Shown here: piece by piece, positions 54,319 to 64,000 of the stretch
Position numbering within the stretch: the first letter of the stretch is position 1
Layout of the letters: each line of letters begins with the position of its first letter
NCBI GenBank assembly: GCA_029931535.1
Contig: JAQPZY010001625.1
Location: 3,101,001-3,165,000 of the forward strand
From: Margaritifera margaritifera
Lineage: Eukaryota > Mollusca > Bivalvia > Unionida > Margaritiferidae
Length of the DNA stretch: 64,000 nucleotides
Direction of reading: 5' to 3'
Translations under genes and position numbers: made by a program
Notes under the pieces: model-generated
Told to the model about the DNA's origin: nothing
The model's database searches: none
The model's input: the letters and a program-made list of their open reading frames with translations, nothing else

Positions 54319-54736
54319 TTGCGATACTATATTCAAAATTAAATTCTAGCTCCCATGTAGCCTCAATATCAATAGTCCTCATTACAATGTCGTATAAGGC
54401 TGAGAACTTTGTTTCACATCCTACCCAGGTAGGGTTCGAGTCTATGAAAAATGACGAGTTACTTGGGCTTGCCAGACATTATGATCTCCTATTGTATATA
54501 TGGATGTATATATGCATGCATTGGTCTGTCTATTATGTATGCATGAATGTATGTATGTATGTATGTATGTATGTATGTATGTATGTATGTATGTATGTAT
54601 GTAGTGATGTTCAATATACGTCACTCAGGATGGATAAGTGACTCATTACAATCAATAATTTATCAAATTAATGTGAAGACAATGTGAGAGAGATTGGTAA
54701 AATTGGTCAGTTACTCACACATTGCATGCATGTATG

Positions 54737-54768
<32 letters not shown>

Positions 54769-55433
54769 TGTATGTATGTATGTATGTATGTATGTATGTA
54801 TGTTAGAAATTAACGTTTTTAACGCTGCCACTCGCGTCGCCGCAAAAGTGACTAATATATCACAGCATATGAAATGCTACTACTACTACTACTGCTACAA
54901 CAACTACTACTACTACTAATACAAATAATAATAATAATAATAATAACACTAATATTAATAATATGTGATTGGGGAGGGTTGTAATATAAATTTATCATAT
55001 AACCTGAAACAGAATGCAAGTGTTAAAGTACACAAAGTCCAATCACGGACGCTAAGGGTACAATGGTGCCCTGTTGACGAAGCCTGTCATGAGTGAAAGT
55101 CCCAGTGACATACATGTATACTGAAATAAACAATGTAATCAACAACATAAAGATAAATCAAAGTAACCGGTCCCTAAATGTTTCTTTTTCTTTTCGTTTT
55201 TTATTTGTTGTTTGTTTGGAGAGAGAGAGTGAGAGTAATTAGCTTATCGCTCTTTCAATCTTTTGTGACAATAAAATAGTAAGAAATTATCCAGATCACT
55301 TGAAACACTGGCTGCTCGAAATCTGAAAATCACCACGCAAACTTTCTTAATATATAATGTTGCTGAATCCGTAAATTTATGTTTTGATGTGACATCGGTT
55401 TAATTACTTCAGTGTCTCATACACTTTTATATT

Positions 55434-55489
<56 letters not shown>

Positions 55490-56496
55490 CTGGTTGATAC
55501 CCAGTACGTGGCATCGTAATCCGTTAAAAGTGACTAGACATGCCTAGTTGCGTCTCGTGTACTTTATTAGGTAATTCATTTATTGATAGCACAGTTCACA
55601 GCATTCTACAGACAGTAGCTTTTAAAGACGTCAACTTCACGCATCAAATGATTTGCGGCGTGGCCGGGAGATATTTTGAAATAAACAAACGTGTGTTAGA
55701 TAACTATTCGCAAACATCCAATAATACAACAGAGTACATTGTGTTTTTGTGAGACACCGACCGCGTTATTTGTACAGAATTTATTTTAATTCAATTTCTT
55801 TTTCTTCCAGGACTCTTTCTCTAGTTATATATGTTTCTAAACTTTTATTTATATTTTCGTGTATATATTTTCCAATGTCATTTTAAAGATTCAAATTAAA
55901 TGTACGTGCTTTTGGAAAGAAATATCAGAACAGTTCCCATAGAGGAAAGGTTCGTGCCCCTGGTTTGTCATTTTTAAAACAGCCAAAGTTAAAAAGTCAT
56001 GAACGATGATGTTCACACAATTTCATCATATTGATACCAACTATCATAATCTTTGTCATTGTAAGGTTAATATTACATTTCCAGATTGATGGATAAATAT
56101 CAATACTACTACTACTACTAATAATAATAAGAAGAATTGATTAAGTACATAATTCAAGGACTCTTCAAAGAATTTAAGAAGGAAAACAAAAACAAAACTT
56201 TCTCTCATATTTTTGGAACCGTTCCAAAACTGAGTCAATACTAACAAGTTTCATTGGGTGGATAAAGAGCAAATGTAATCATCTGTAAAATTTTCAAGTT
56301 TCAAAAAGATAATATATTTTTGGTATAACAGACCAAACCAAAAGAGATACAGCGATCAGACTGACTTTGTTGCAACTGAAATCATATATCTATAAAAGAA
56401 CATTCGACAAGGAAACACCGAACATGACTCATTTAAAAAATATGAAGATTATATATATTTTATATCAGGTAACGGAAGATCTTTTGGGCGGTTTTT

Positions 56497-58526
56497 TTTG
56501 TAATTCAGGGTCATAGAATGTACGATCAATTTGTGTTCGTCTGTCAAATTTTATTTTTAAAAAACAATTGGTTTGGTATATCCATTATTGCTTATTCTAC
56601 AAATTTCTGCAGTCCAATTTGGTATATTGTTTTCCAAATATTTGCTTTTTCTTAGATATTCTAACCTTATCACCTGTTTTATATGCTGACCCTTTTGCTT
56701 AAACTTATAAGCACCATATAGGTTCATATAAACAATTCGTTAATTTTCCTGTTTTCCTAGCCTGAAATGGTGACATTTTAATACTTGCATGTATTTCATT
56801 AATATATTTATCTTCTATTTGGAGAAAACATATAAATATTTGTTTGTGTTGTTTGTTGTGAAATACATCCACATTATACTTTTAAGAGTCATGATAAAGC
56901 TTTCAACACTTACAGTTTTATCCTCATTAAACGTAGGATACATTTGAGTATTATCATCCAACTACATCTCAAACTTTTTATTATAAAATTATGTTATCTG
57001 GTCAACTCTGAGCTTATCTGGTTTTCATGTTTTTATAAGTTCTTTAAAAGCATTTGTTATACTAATTCCAGCTTTATTCTGAACTCGTATTGCTCACGAA
57101 TATTTACTTAATGTATCAATTGCGCTTAATAAATAAGTATACCCTTTAGTATGCAGACTAATTTGTTGCATGTCAACCAGATCAACAGACCATACTAAAT
57201 TTATTTTATCCAGTTGTTACACGGCACTGAATGAACTTTATCCTTTAAGGCTTATGTAATTCCTCGGCTAATTTTGCCGTCCACAGCAGCGCTTTCTCTA
57301 TTTATTTTATCTTTTTTGTTTGTTTTTTCTTTTTATTGTCTAAACGTAACTTATATATTGATATATATATATATATATACACGTTATCTCTTGTATTAAA
57401 TGATGATATTGCTGTTTTTCTTGACCCGCACATTGATCATATCCCCCTCATAATTCTTTTATTATTCCTTGTTTGATTAAAAATGGCATGATTTGTACCA
57501 TTTTCCTTTTTGCACTTTAAACAACATGATTTGAGCTAATATACAATTATGTCATGTGTTTTTGAAGGTAACAATTTTGTTTTTCTTATTCCACATATTG
57601 AACATAGTCTTCTCATAATTCTTTATTTATTTTTTGGTATGGCTAATAGCCTCACTAATTATATCAGTTAGTTTGTTTTGTGAACAGCATGCATTAAATA
57701 GTTAGATTATAGTAAATGTATATATCTGTTTCTCAGACCCTCATTACAGATACGTGGCTGTTGTTTAAAATCTAGTAATATAAATATTGGGTTTTTCATA
57801 TTGTATCTGTATTTGATACAATACACAGAGTAATAGCCACACATTCAACCATCAGTATGTTGTATTTGCGATGAGTTATAAACACTTTTTATTTAAATGA
57901 CTAATCACTTAATTATTTACAACATCAGGCGGAGGTAAACAAAAATTGTCAAAATATTCAACTTCTATTCTATTTCAATCATTATAAACAGCGACACAAT
58001 GTGTACAATTTTCACAAAAAAGTCTTCAATATTAATGCTAAAAATGCTTTCATTAGGTTTTATTTTATTTGGAATTATATCCTTACTAAAACAGTCTCTA
58101 AACTTGTATATCTTTCTTCAGGATCTTATTTTTCGATTTGACTATTACTAACAGGTTTTATTACGTTTTTGTCCCTGGTTAAATAACCGTTTATCCTAGT
58201 TCTTAGAAGGGTTAATCCGCTGCCAAAATGTTTCAGCCATTTCTAGCAATGGGAAAATATCAGCAAAAGCAAACATACCTTGTTTTATTATACTTTTTGA
58301 TAACATATACAACATTAAGTTGTTTTCCTATTTGCAGCCATACATTTCTGAAATTGCGTCTTGGTAAGGGTTATATGATCATGCCCTGATATAATCGGAT
58401 GAGTTTTCAATATTACTTTAACTGGTTTGTTCTGTGAATACGCATTTTTTATATTACTTGTTGTTTATTTGTAAGCGACACGTTATATTTGACATAACGC
58501 ATTATATTATGTGTTTATACAATAAT
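56497..58526 (-). pseudogene. Polinton remnant block, copy 14
   Basis: Integrase remnant about 56497-57294, zinc ribbons about 57398-57630, protease about 57800-58100 (Cys codon near 57839), capsid-like remnant to about 58526. This part still follows the array consensus; divergence starts further right in the unit. Confidence 0.7.
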
Positions 58527-59143
58527 TTGCGATACTATATTCAAAATTAAATTCTAGCTCCCATGTAGCCTCAATATCAATAGTCCTCATTACAATGTCG
58601 TATAAGGCTGAGAACTTTGTTTCACATCCTACCCAGGTAGGGTTCGAGTCTATGAAAAATGACGAGTTACTTGGGCTTGCCAGACATTATGATCTCCTAT
58701 TGTATATATGGATGTATATATGCATGCATTGGTCTGTCTATTATGTATGCATAAATGTATGTATGTATGTATGTATGTATGTATGTATGTATGTATGTAT
58801 GTATGTATGTATGTATGTATGTATGTATGTATGCATGTATGTACTGATGCATGTATGGATTGATGTTCAATCTACGTCACTCAGGATGGATAAGTGACTC
58901 ATTACAATCAATAATTTATCAAATTAATGTGAAGACAATGTGAGAGAGATTGGTAAAATTGGTCAGTTACTCACACATTGCATGCATGTATGTATATGTA
59001 TGTATGTATGTATGTATGTATTTATGTATGTATGTATGTATGCACGTATGTATGTATGCATGTATGTATGCTAGAAATTAACGTTTTAAACGCTGCCACT
59101 CGCGTCGGCGCAAAAGTGACTAATATATCACAGCATATGAAAT

Positions 59144-59203
59144 TCTACTACTACTACTACTACTACTACTACTGCTACAACAACTACTACTACTACTAAT
59201 ACG

Positions 59204-59265
<62 letters not shown>
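59144..59265. repeat. Expanded CTA/AAT compound repeat, copy 14
   Basis: Nine or so CTA triplets before the CTGCTACAACAA interruption and a much longer AAT run than in any other unit. Confidence 0.9.
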
Positions 59266-59269
<4 letters not shown>

Positions 59270-59761
59270 AATATTAACAATATGTGATTGGGGAGGGTTG
59301 TAATATGAATTTATCATATAACCTGAAACAGAATGCAAGTGTTAAAGTACACAAAGTCCAATCACGGACGCTAAGGGTACAATGGTGCCCTGTTGACGAA
59401 GCCTGTCATGAGTGAAAGTCCCAGTGACATACATGTATACTGAAATAAACAATGTAATCAACAACATAAAGATAAATCAAAGTAACCGGTTCCTAAATGT
59501 TTCTTTTTCTTTTCGTTTTTTTTTCTTTTGTTTTTTGTTTGGAGAGAGAGAGTGAGAGTAATTAGCTTATCGCTCTTTCAAACTTTTGTGACAATAAAAT
59601 AGTAAGAAATTATCCAGATCACTTGAAACACTGGCTGCTCGAAATCTGAAAATCACCACGCAAACTTTCTTAATATATAATGTTGCTGAATCCGTAAATT
59701 TATGTTTTGATGTGACATCGGTTTAATTACTTCAGTGTCTCATACACTTTTATATTGAGAT

Positions 59762-59793
<32 letters not shown>

Positions 59794-59846
59794 TACCTGT
59801 TTGACACCCAGTACGTGGCATCGTAATCCGTTAAAAGTGACTAGAC

Positions 59847-60060
59847 ATGCCTAGTTGCGTCTCGTGTACTTTATTAGGTAATTCATTTATTGATAGCACA
59901 GTTCACAGCATTCTACAGACAGTAGCTTTTAAAGACGTCAATTTCACGCATCAAATGATTTGCGGCGTGGCCGGGAGATATTTTGAAACAAAACAAACGT
60001 GTGTTAGATAACTATTCGCAAACATCCAATAATACAACAGAGTACATTATGTTTTTGTGA
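59847..60060 (+). pseudogene. 70-codon ORF, frameshifted in copy 15
   Basis: The stretch GAAATAAACAAACG of other copies reads GAAACAAAACAAACG here, a net one-base insertion near 59993 that breaks the frame after about 50 codons. The start codon and the upstream half match the other copies. Confidence 0.5.
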
Positions 60061-60803
60061 GGCACCGACCGCGTTATTTGTACAGAATTTATTTTAATTC
60101 AATTTCTTTTTCTTCCAGGACTCTTTCTCTAGTTATATATATTTCTAAACTTTTATTTATATTTTCGTATATATATTTTCCAATGTCATTTTAAAGATTC
60201 AAATTAAATGTACGTGCTTTTGGAAAGAAATATCAGAACAGTTCCCATAGAGGAAAGGTTCGTGCCCCTGGTTTGTCATTTTTAAAACAGCCAAAGTTAA
60301 AAAGTCATGAACGATGATGTTCACACAATTTCATCATATTGATACCAACTATCATAATCTTTGTCATTGTAAGGTCAATATTACATTTCCAGATTGATGG
60401 ATAAATATCAATACTACTACTACTAATAATAATAATAATAAGAATTGATTAAGTACATAATTCAAGGACTCTTAAAACAATTTAGGAAGGAAAATAAAAA
60501 CAAAACTTTCTCTCATATTTTTGAAACCGTTCCAAAACTGAGTCAGTACTAACAAGTTTCATTGGGTGGATAAAGAGCAAATGTAATCATCTGTAAAATT
60601 TTCAAGTTTCAAAAAGATAATATATTTTTGGTATAACAGACCAAACCAAAAGAGATACAGTGATCAGTCTGACTTTGTTGCAACTGAAATCATATATCTA
60701 TAAAAGAACATTCGACAAGGAAACACCGAACATGACTCATTTAAAAAATATGAAGATTATATATATTTTATATCAGATAACGGAAGATCTTTTGTGGGTT
60801 TTC

Positions 60804-61601
60804 TTTGTAATTCAGGGTCATAGAATGTACGATCAATTTGTGTTCGTCTGTCAAATTTTATTTTTAGAAAACAATTGGTTTGGTATATCCATTATTGCTT
60901 ATTCTACAAATTTCTGCAGTCCAATTTGGTATATTGTTTTCCAAATATTTGCTTTTTCTTAGATATTCTAACCTTATCACCTGTTTTATATGCTGACCCT
61001 TTTGCTTAAACTTATAAGCACCATATAGGTTCATATAAACAATTCGTTAATTTTCCTGTTTTCCTAGCCTGAAAAGGTGACATTTTAATACTTGCATGTA
61101 TTGCATTATTATATTTATCTTTTATTTGGAGAAAACATATAAATATTTGTTTGTGTTGTTTGTTGTGAAATACATCCACATTATACTTTTAAGAGTCATG
61201 TTAAAGCTTTCAACACTTACAGTTTTATCCTCATTAAACGTAGGATACATTTGAGTATTATCATCCAACTACATCTCAAACCTTTTATTATAAAATTATG
61301 TTCTCTGGTCAACTCTGAGCTTATCTGGTTTTCATGTTTTTATAAGTTCTTTAAAAGAATTTGTTATACTAATTCCAGCTTTATTCTGAACTCGTATTGC
61401 TCACGAATATTTACTTAATGTATCAATTGCGCTTAATAAATAAGTATACCCTTTAGTATGCAGACTAATTTGTTGCATGTCAACCAGATCAACAGACCAT
61501 ACTAAATTTATTTTATCCAGTTGTTACACGGCACTGAATGAACTTTATCCTTTAAGGCTTATGTAATTCCTCGGCTAATTTTGCCGTCCACAGCAGCGCT
61601 T
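60804..61601 (-). pseudogene. Integrase remnant, copy 15
   Basis: Same blocks as copy 1 (ELHKP, WSVDLVDM, VDQ, SVES, FYDPELQ) with extra substitutions. It keeps the TGA in place of Trp after SKYS, so that lesion predates the split between copy 15 and the rest of the array. Confidence 0.72.
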
Positions 61602-61665
61602 TCTCTATTTATTTTATCTTCTTTGTTTGTTTTTTCTTTTTATTGTCTAAACGTAACTTATATAT

Positions 61666-61670
61666 CGATA

Positions 61671-61746
<76 letters not shown>
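61666..61746. repeat. (TA)n microsatellite, copy 15
   Basis: Long AT dinucleotide tract with one TATG interruption near its left end, like copy 1. Confidence 0.95.
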
Positions 61747-61749
<3 letters not shown>

Positions 61750-61764
61750 GTTATCTCCTGTATC

Positions 61765-62010
61765 AAATGATGGTATTGCTGTTTTTCTTGACCCGCACAT
61801 TGATCATATCCGCCTCATAATTCTTTTATTATTCCTTGTTTGATTAAAAATATCATGATTTGTACCATTTTCCTTTTTGCACTTTAAGCAAGATGATTTG
61901 AACTAATATACAATTATGTCATGTTGTTTTTTATGGTAACAATTTTGTTTTTCTTATCCCACATATTGAACATGGTCTTCTCATAATTCTTTGTTTATTT
62001 TTTGTTATGG
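61765..62010 (-). pseudogene. Zinc-ribbon remnants, copy 15
   Basis: Both zinc-ribbon stretches seen in other copies are recognisable, with the right one more diverged (GTGGGATAAG for GTGGAATAAG near 61958). The left one still reads [11 protein letters not shown] beside the (TA)n tract, and the stop in front of it is also kept. Confidence 0.45.
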
Positions 62011-62169
62011 CTAATAACCTCATCGATTGTATCAGTTAGTTTGTTTTGTTCACAGCATGTATTATATGGTTAGATTATAATAAATGTATATATTTGTTTC
62101 TCAGACCCTCATTACATATACGTGGCTGTTGTTTAAAATCTAGTAATATAAATATTGTGTTTTTTTCTT

Positions 62170-62470
62170 TTGTATCTGTACTTGATACAATACACAGAAT
62201 AATAGCCACACATTCAACCATGAGTATGTAATATCTGCGATGAGTTACACACAGTTTTTATTTAAATGACCAATCACTTAATTGTTTACAACATCAGGTG
62301 GAGGTAAACCAAAATGATAAAAATATTCAACTTCTATTCTATTACAATCATTATAAACAGCGACACAATGTGTACCATTTCCATCAAAAAAGTCATCAAG
62401 ATTAATGCAAATAATGCTTTCTTTAGGTTTTATTTTATTTGGAATTATATCCTTACTAAAACAGCCTCTA
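62170..62470 (-). pseudogene. Adenain-type protease remnant, copy 15 (less decayed)
   Basis: On the minus strand NLDDFF runs directly into DGNGTHCVAVYND in one frame, with the catalytic His, whereas the other copies are frameshifted just before THC. VEYFYHFGLPPP follows, then a stop. The Cys block is again preceded by a stop, and the Cys codon lies near 62208-62210. The N-terminal boundary is not clear. Still a pseudogene, but closer to the family pattern than the array consensus. Confidence 0.7.
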
Positions 62471-62564
62471 AATATTTGTATCTTTTTTCACGATCTTTTG
62501 TTTTATTTGAATTTTAGTAATAGGTTTTAATACGTTTTTTTTCGTGGTTAAATAACCGTTTATC

Positions 62565-62900
62565 CTAGTTCTTAAAAGGGTTAATCCGCTGCCAAAAAGT
62601 TTCAGCCATTTCTAGCAATGGGAAAATATCAGCAAATGCAAACATACCTTGTTTTATTATACTTTTTGATAACATATACAACATTAAGTTTTTTTTCCTA
62701 TATGCAGTCATACATTTCTGAAATTGCGTCTTAGTAAGGATTATGTGATCATGCCCTGATATAATTGGATGAGTTTTCAATATGACTTTAACTGGTTTGT
62801 TTTGTGAATACGCATTTTTTATATTATGTTTTGTTTATTTGTAAGCGACACGTTATATTTGATATAACGCATCATATTATGTGTTTATACAATAAATAAT
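62565..62900 (-). pseudogene. Small capsid-like protein remnant, copy 15 (open over 71 codons)
   Basis: From 62780 to 62565 the minus strand is open through KTHPIISGHDHIILTKTQFQK to FAFADIFPLLEMAETFWQ. In the other copies this stretch is split by a stop and a frame change. The difference includes an eighth T in the run near 62690, which keeps the frame. The upstream basic part (to about 62900) is in another frame. The single open frame shows that the two blocks belong to one protein. Confidence 0.5.
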
Positions 62901-62962
62901 GATACTATATTAAAAATTATCTTCTAGCTCCCATGTATCCTTAATATGACTAGTCCTCATTA

Positions 62963-63200
62963 TAAGGTTTTCATAACAAATGAGGGACTTATTGACGGAT
63001 AATCCAATGTTATCAACAGTATAATCAATGTTACATATATCACATGATGTTTTCCTGGTGAGTGCAAATTTTGTATATCTGCCGTTCTCTTTTGCATTCT
63101 AAAATGCGGGTCCAATATATTTTTTTATTATGAGATTAATATAACAGCAATTAGCTATCTGATCTATAATAAGATATTTCTGTCACGGAATTGTGTATGA
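62963..63200. other. AT-rich unique flank right of the array
   Basis: Non-repetitive within the window; starts at the point where the copy 15 homology ends. It carries TTATCAACAGTATAATC and scattered AT-rich runs. No gene or motif that I can support. It could be continuation of the original element or the host insertion locus. Confidence 0.5.
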
Positions 63201-63209
63201 TTTATATCA

Positions 63210-63774
63210 ATATAAATATGTGATCGAAAATGTACTCTGGTTTCGTTGCCGCGTACAGCGTTACCCGAGGGTGGTTTATTTTTTCGGCTCTAGTTATTTC
63301 GAAATACTGAGCGCGATTCAACCCTTGCTGCATGTGCAAATTGCCTGCAGTGAAAACCCAAGTACCTCGAGTTCTCTAGCTGCGCATATTCATCACAGCT
63401 AAGGTACTTATAGAGCAAATTCTCTATCTACAAATTGCATTACGACGAGTCTTGTCAGGAAGCTCACCACTTTTCGGGAGCAATCTTCAGCTGTAGAGTT
63501 GCCTTGTGGTTTTTTTTGGTGATGTGGAGTCACAGAACTCTGTGGGGTTTCTTGTGACGTTACGCTGCTGTCTGGTGACGTTGGGTGGAAGAGAGTACTG
63601 GTTTTCTCATGTGAAGGACCTAGGCTTCGCGACCAGCGGGTCTGTGTTGGATGAAAAGGATCTCGAGGGACCCTTTCAACAGACTGGAAGGGGCGGGCCA
63701 TGTGTGGTGACTCCTTGACCATTGACTAGAGCGGTTGGAACCGGAAATAAGTCTTGGTCGTCAACTGGACGCCA

Positions 63775-63775
<1 letters not shown>
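63210..63775. other. GC-balanced flank segment, possibly another transposon fragment
   Basis: This stretch has clearly higher GC than anything else in the window, including TTGCCGCGTACAGCGTTACC near 63245 and GGAAGGGGCGGGCC near 63686, and it ends at a (TA)n tract. The abrupt composition change suggests an independently inserted or coding-derived sequence. I cannot name it. Confidence 0.4.
63408..63722 (-). CDS. Unrecognised 104-codon ORF in right flank
   Basis: Begins MVKESPHMARPFQSVERVPR. The middle is rich in Ser, Thr, Pro, Gln and His, and it ends VVSFLTRLVVMQFVDREFAL. No catalytic motif, signal peptide or clear membrane segment is visible. An overlapping plus-strand ORF of 70 codons occupies much of the same DNA. 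It may be a fragment of a transposon or retroelement gene, or chance. No family assigned. Confidence 0.25.
   Translation of the reverse strand: MVKESPHMARPFQSVERVPRDPFHPTQTRWSRSLGPSHEKTSTLFHPTSPDSSVTSQETPQSSVTPHHQKKPQGNSTAEDCSRKVVSFLTRLVVMQFVDREFAL

Positions 63776-63838
<63 letters not shown>
63776..63838. repeat. (TA)n microsatellite in right flank
   Basis: Pure AT dinucleotide tract directly after CTGGACGCCACG. It has the same repeat class as the unit tracts but no shared flanks, so it is independent of the array. Confidence 0.95.
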
Positions 63839-63841
<3 letters not shown>

Positions 63842-63860
63842 GTGTTCCATGTTTTTGTTA

Positions 63861-64000
63861 TTTCAATATTGCTATATGAGTGATAGATTCATAAATTCAT
63901 AAATTCGTGCATTCATATTTTCAATATCGCTATATGAATGATAACTTAAATAATTCATATTTCAAATATCGCAAACTGAGTGATATATTGATAAATTCAT
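63861..64000 (+). repeat. Short imperfect AT-rich direct repeats
   Basis: TTTCAATATTGCTATATGAG (63861), TTTCAATATCGCTATATGAA (63919) and TTTCAAATATCGCAAACTGA (63960) are each followed by GTGATA or ATGATA and an AAATTCAT- or AATTCAT-type end. Three degenerate copies with uneven spacing, continuing to the window edge. Confidence 0.6.

Larger units (their letters stand above)
51290..55486 (+). repeat. Repeat unit copy 13
   Basis: Shortest complete unit (4197 bases). (TA)n 53153-53171, (GTAT)n 54546-54603 and 54730-54803, and the longest uninterrupted (GA)n (55436-55486). Private damage includes a one-base deletion in the 70-codon ORF (GCAACATCC near 51514) and a 10-base deletion near 52437 in the integrase 3' end. 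Confidence 0.96.
55487..59793 (+). repeat. Repeat unit copy 14 (diverging right part)
   Basis: Complete unit of 4307 bases. The left part resembles copy 12. The right part departs from the array consensus: the first (GTAT)n (58756-58856) is broken by TGCATG and TACTGATG, the second (58986-59069) by TTTATG, CACG and CATG, the CTA and AAT tracts are expanded (59144-59265), and the T-rich run near 59517 is altered. This is the onset of the divergence that becomes stronger in copy 15. Confidence 0.95.
1..62962. repeat. Tandem macrosatellite array, 15 copies of a ~4.25 kb unit
   Basis: The same ordered landmarks recur fifteen times in the same orientation: the TACCTGGTTGATAC motif, a 70-codon ORF, CTA/AAT repeats, integrase remnant, (TA)n, zinc-ribbon and protease remnants, B-box module, two (GTAT)n tracts, CTA/AAT repeats and (GA)n. 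Taking TACCTGGTTGATAC as unit start, copies begin at 4316, 8601, 12902, 17216, 21446, 25782, 29999, 34276, 38547, 42797, 47038, 51290, 55487 and 59794; the first is cut by the window edge. Complete units are 4197-4336 bases. Most length variation is in the microsatellites; elsewhere there are only a few substitutions per kilobase by eye. The array may continue to the left of the window. Its right end is seen here, at about 62962. Confidence 0.97.
59794..62962 (+). repeat. Repeat unit copy 15 (terminal, truncated, diverged)
   Basis: Only about the first 3170 bases of the unit are present. Substitutions and small indels increase along it and are dense after about 61850. (TA)n is long (61666-61746). 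Homology to the other copies is lost after TAGTCCTCATTA (62951-62962), exactly where other copies continue into the tRNA-like B-box module. The copy therefore has no (GTAT)n or (GA)n part. Some minus-strand Polinton remnants are less broken here than in the other copies. Confidence 0.93.

Noticed and set aside
1..62962. CRISPR array or bacterial repeat region
   Set aside because: Repeats are kilobases long, contiguous and AT-rich with eukaryotic microsatellites; no short repeat-spacer structure.
63506..63718. Plus-strand 70-codon ORF in the right flank
   Set aside because: Overlaps the longer minus-strand ORF; no recognisable motif; either could be chance in a GC-balanced stretch.

Overview
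This window is almost entirely one long tandem array (a macrosatellite) of a roughly 4.2-4.3 kb AT-rich unit. Fifteen head-to-tail copies run from base 1 to about 62962. The first is cut by the left window edge (about 27 bases missing). The last is truncated and diverged, and marks the right end of the array. About 1 kb of unrelated flank follows (62963-64000). I see no intact protein gene of known function, no rRNA or tRNA gene, no CRISPR array and no bacterial-type operon. Dense microsatellites ((TA)n, (GTAT)n, (GA)n, CTA/AAT), low GC and a tRNA-like SINE candidate point to an animal nuclear genome. The GTAT-rich composition would suit a lophotrochozoan such as a cephalopod mollusc, but that is only an impression.

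The unit is not anonymous. On the minus strand, about bases 985-3080 of copy 1 read as decayed remains of a Maverick/Polinton (adintovirus-like) element. In minus-strand 5'->3' order these are a small protein with an HDHITLTKTQ motif, an adenain-type cysteine protease (His, Gln and Cys landmarks visible), a zinc-ribbon protein (CLKC...MCGSRKT, its second half duplicated), and an F54H12.3-type DDE integrase (ELHKP, WSVDLVDM, VDQ, SVES, FYDPELQ). All carry stops and frameshifts and cannot encode working proteins. The other part of the unit holds a tRNA-like B-box module running into two (GTAT)n tracts, a compound trinucleotide tract, about 500 bases of unassigned sequence, a (GA)n tract, and a 70-codon plus-strand ORF.

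The copies look close to identical by eye; most length differences lie in the microsatellites. Shared private variants link copies two apart (1/3, 2/4, 4-5/6-7, 8/10, 12/14), implying an ~8.5 kb dimeric higher-order repeat. Copy 15 and the right part of copy 14 are the most diverged. Copy 15 keeps protease and capsid-like segments less broken than the array consensus, as expected for an array-edge copy that escaped homogenisation. Copy 15 stops exactly where the tRNA-like module begins in the other copies.

The right flank (62963-64000) has an AT-rich stretch, a more GC-balanced segment with a minus-strand ORF of 104 codons that I do not recognise, a (TA)n tract, and short imperfect AT-rich repeats.
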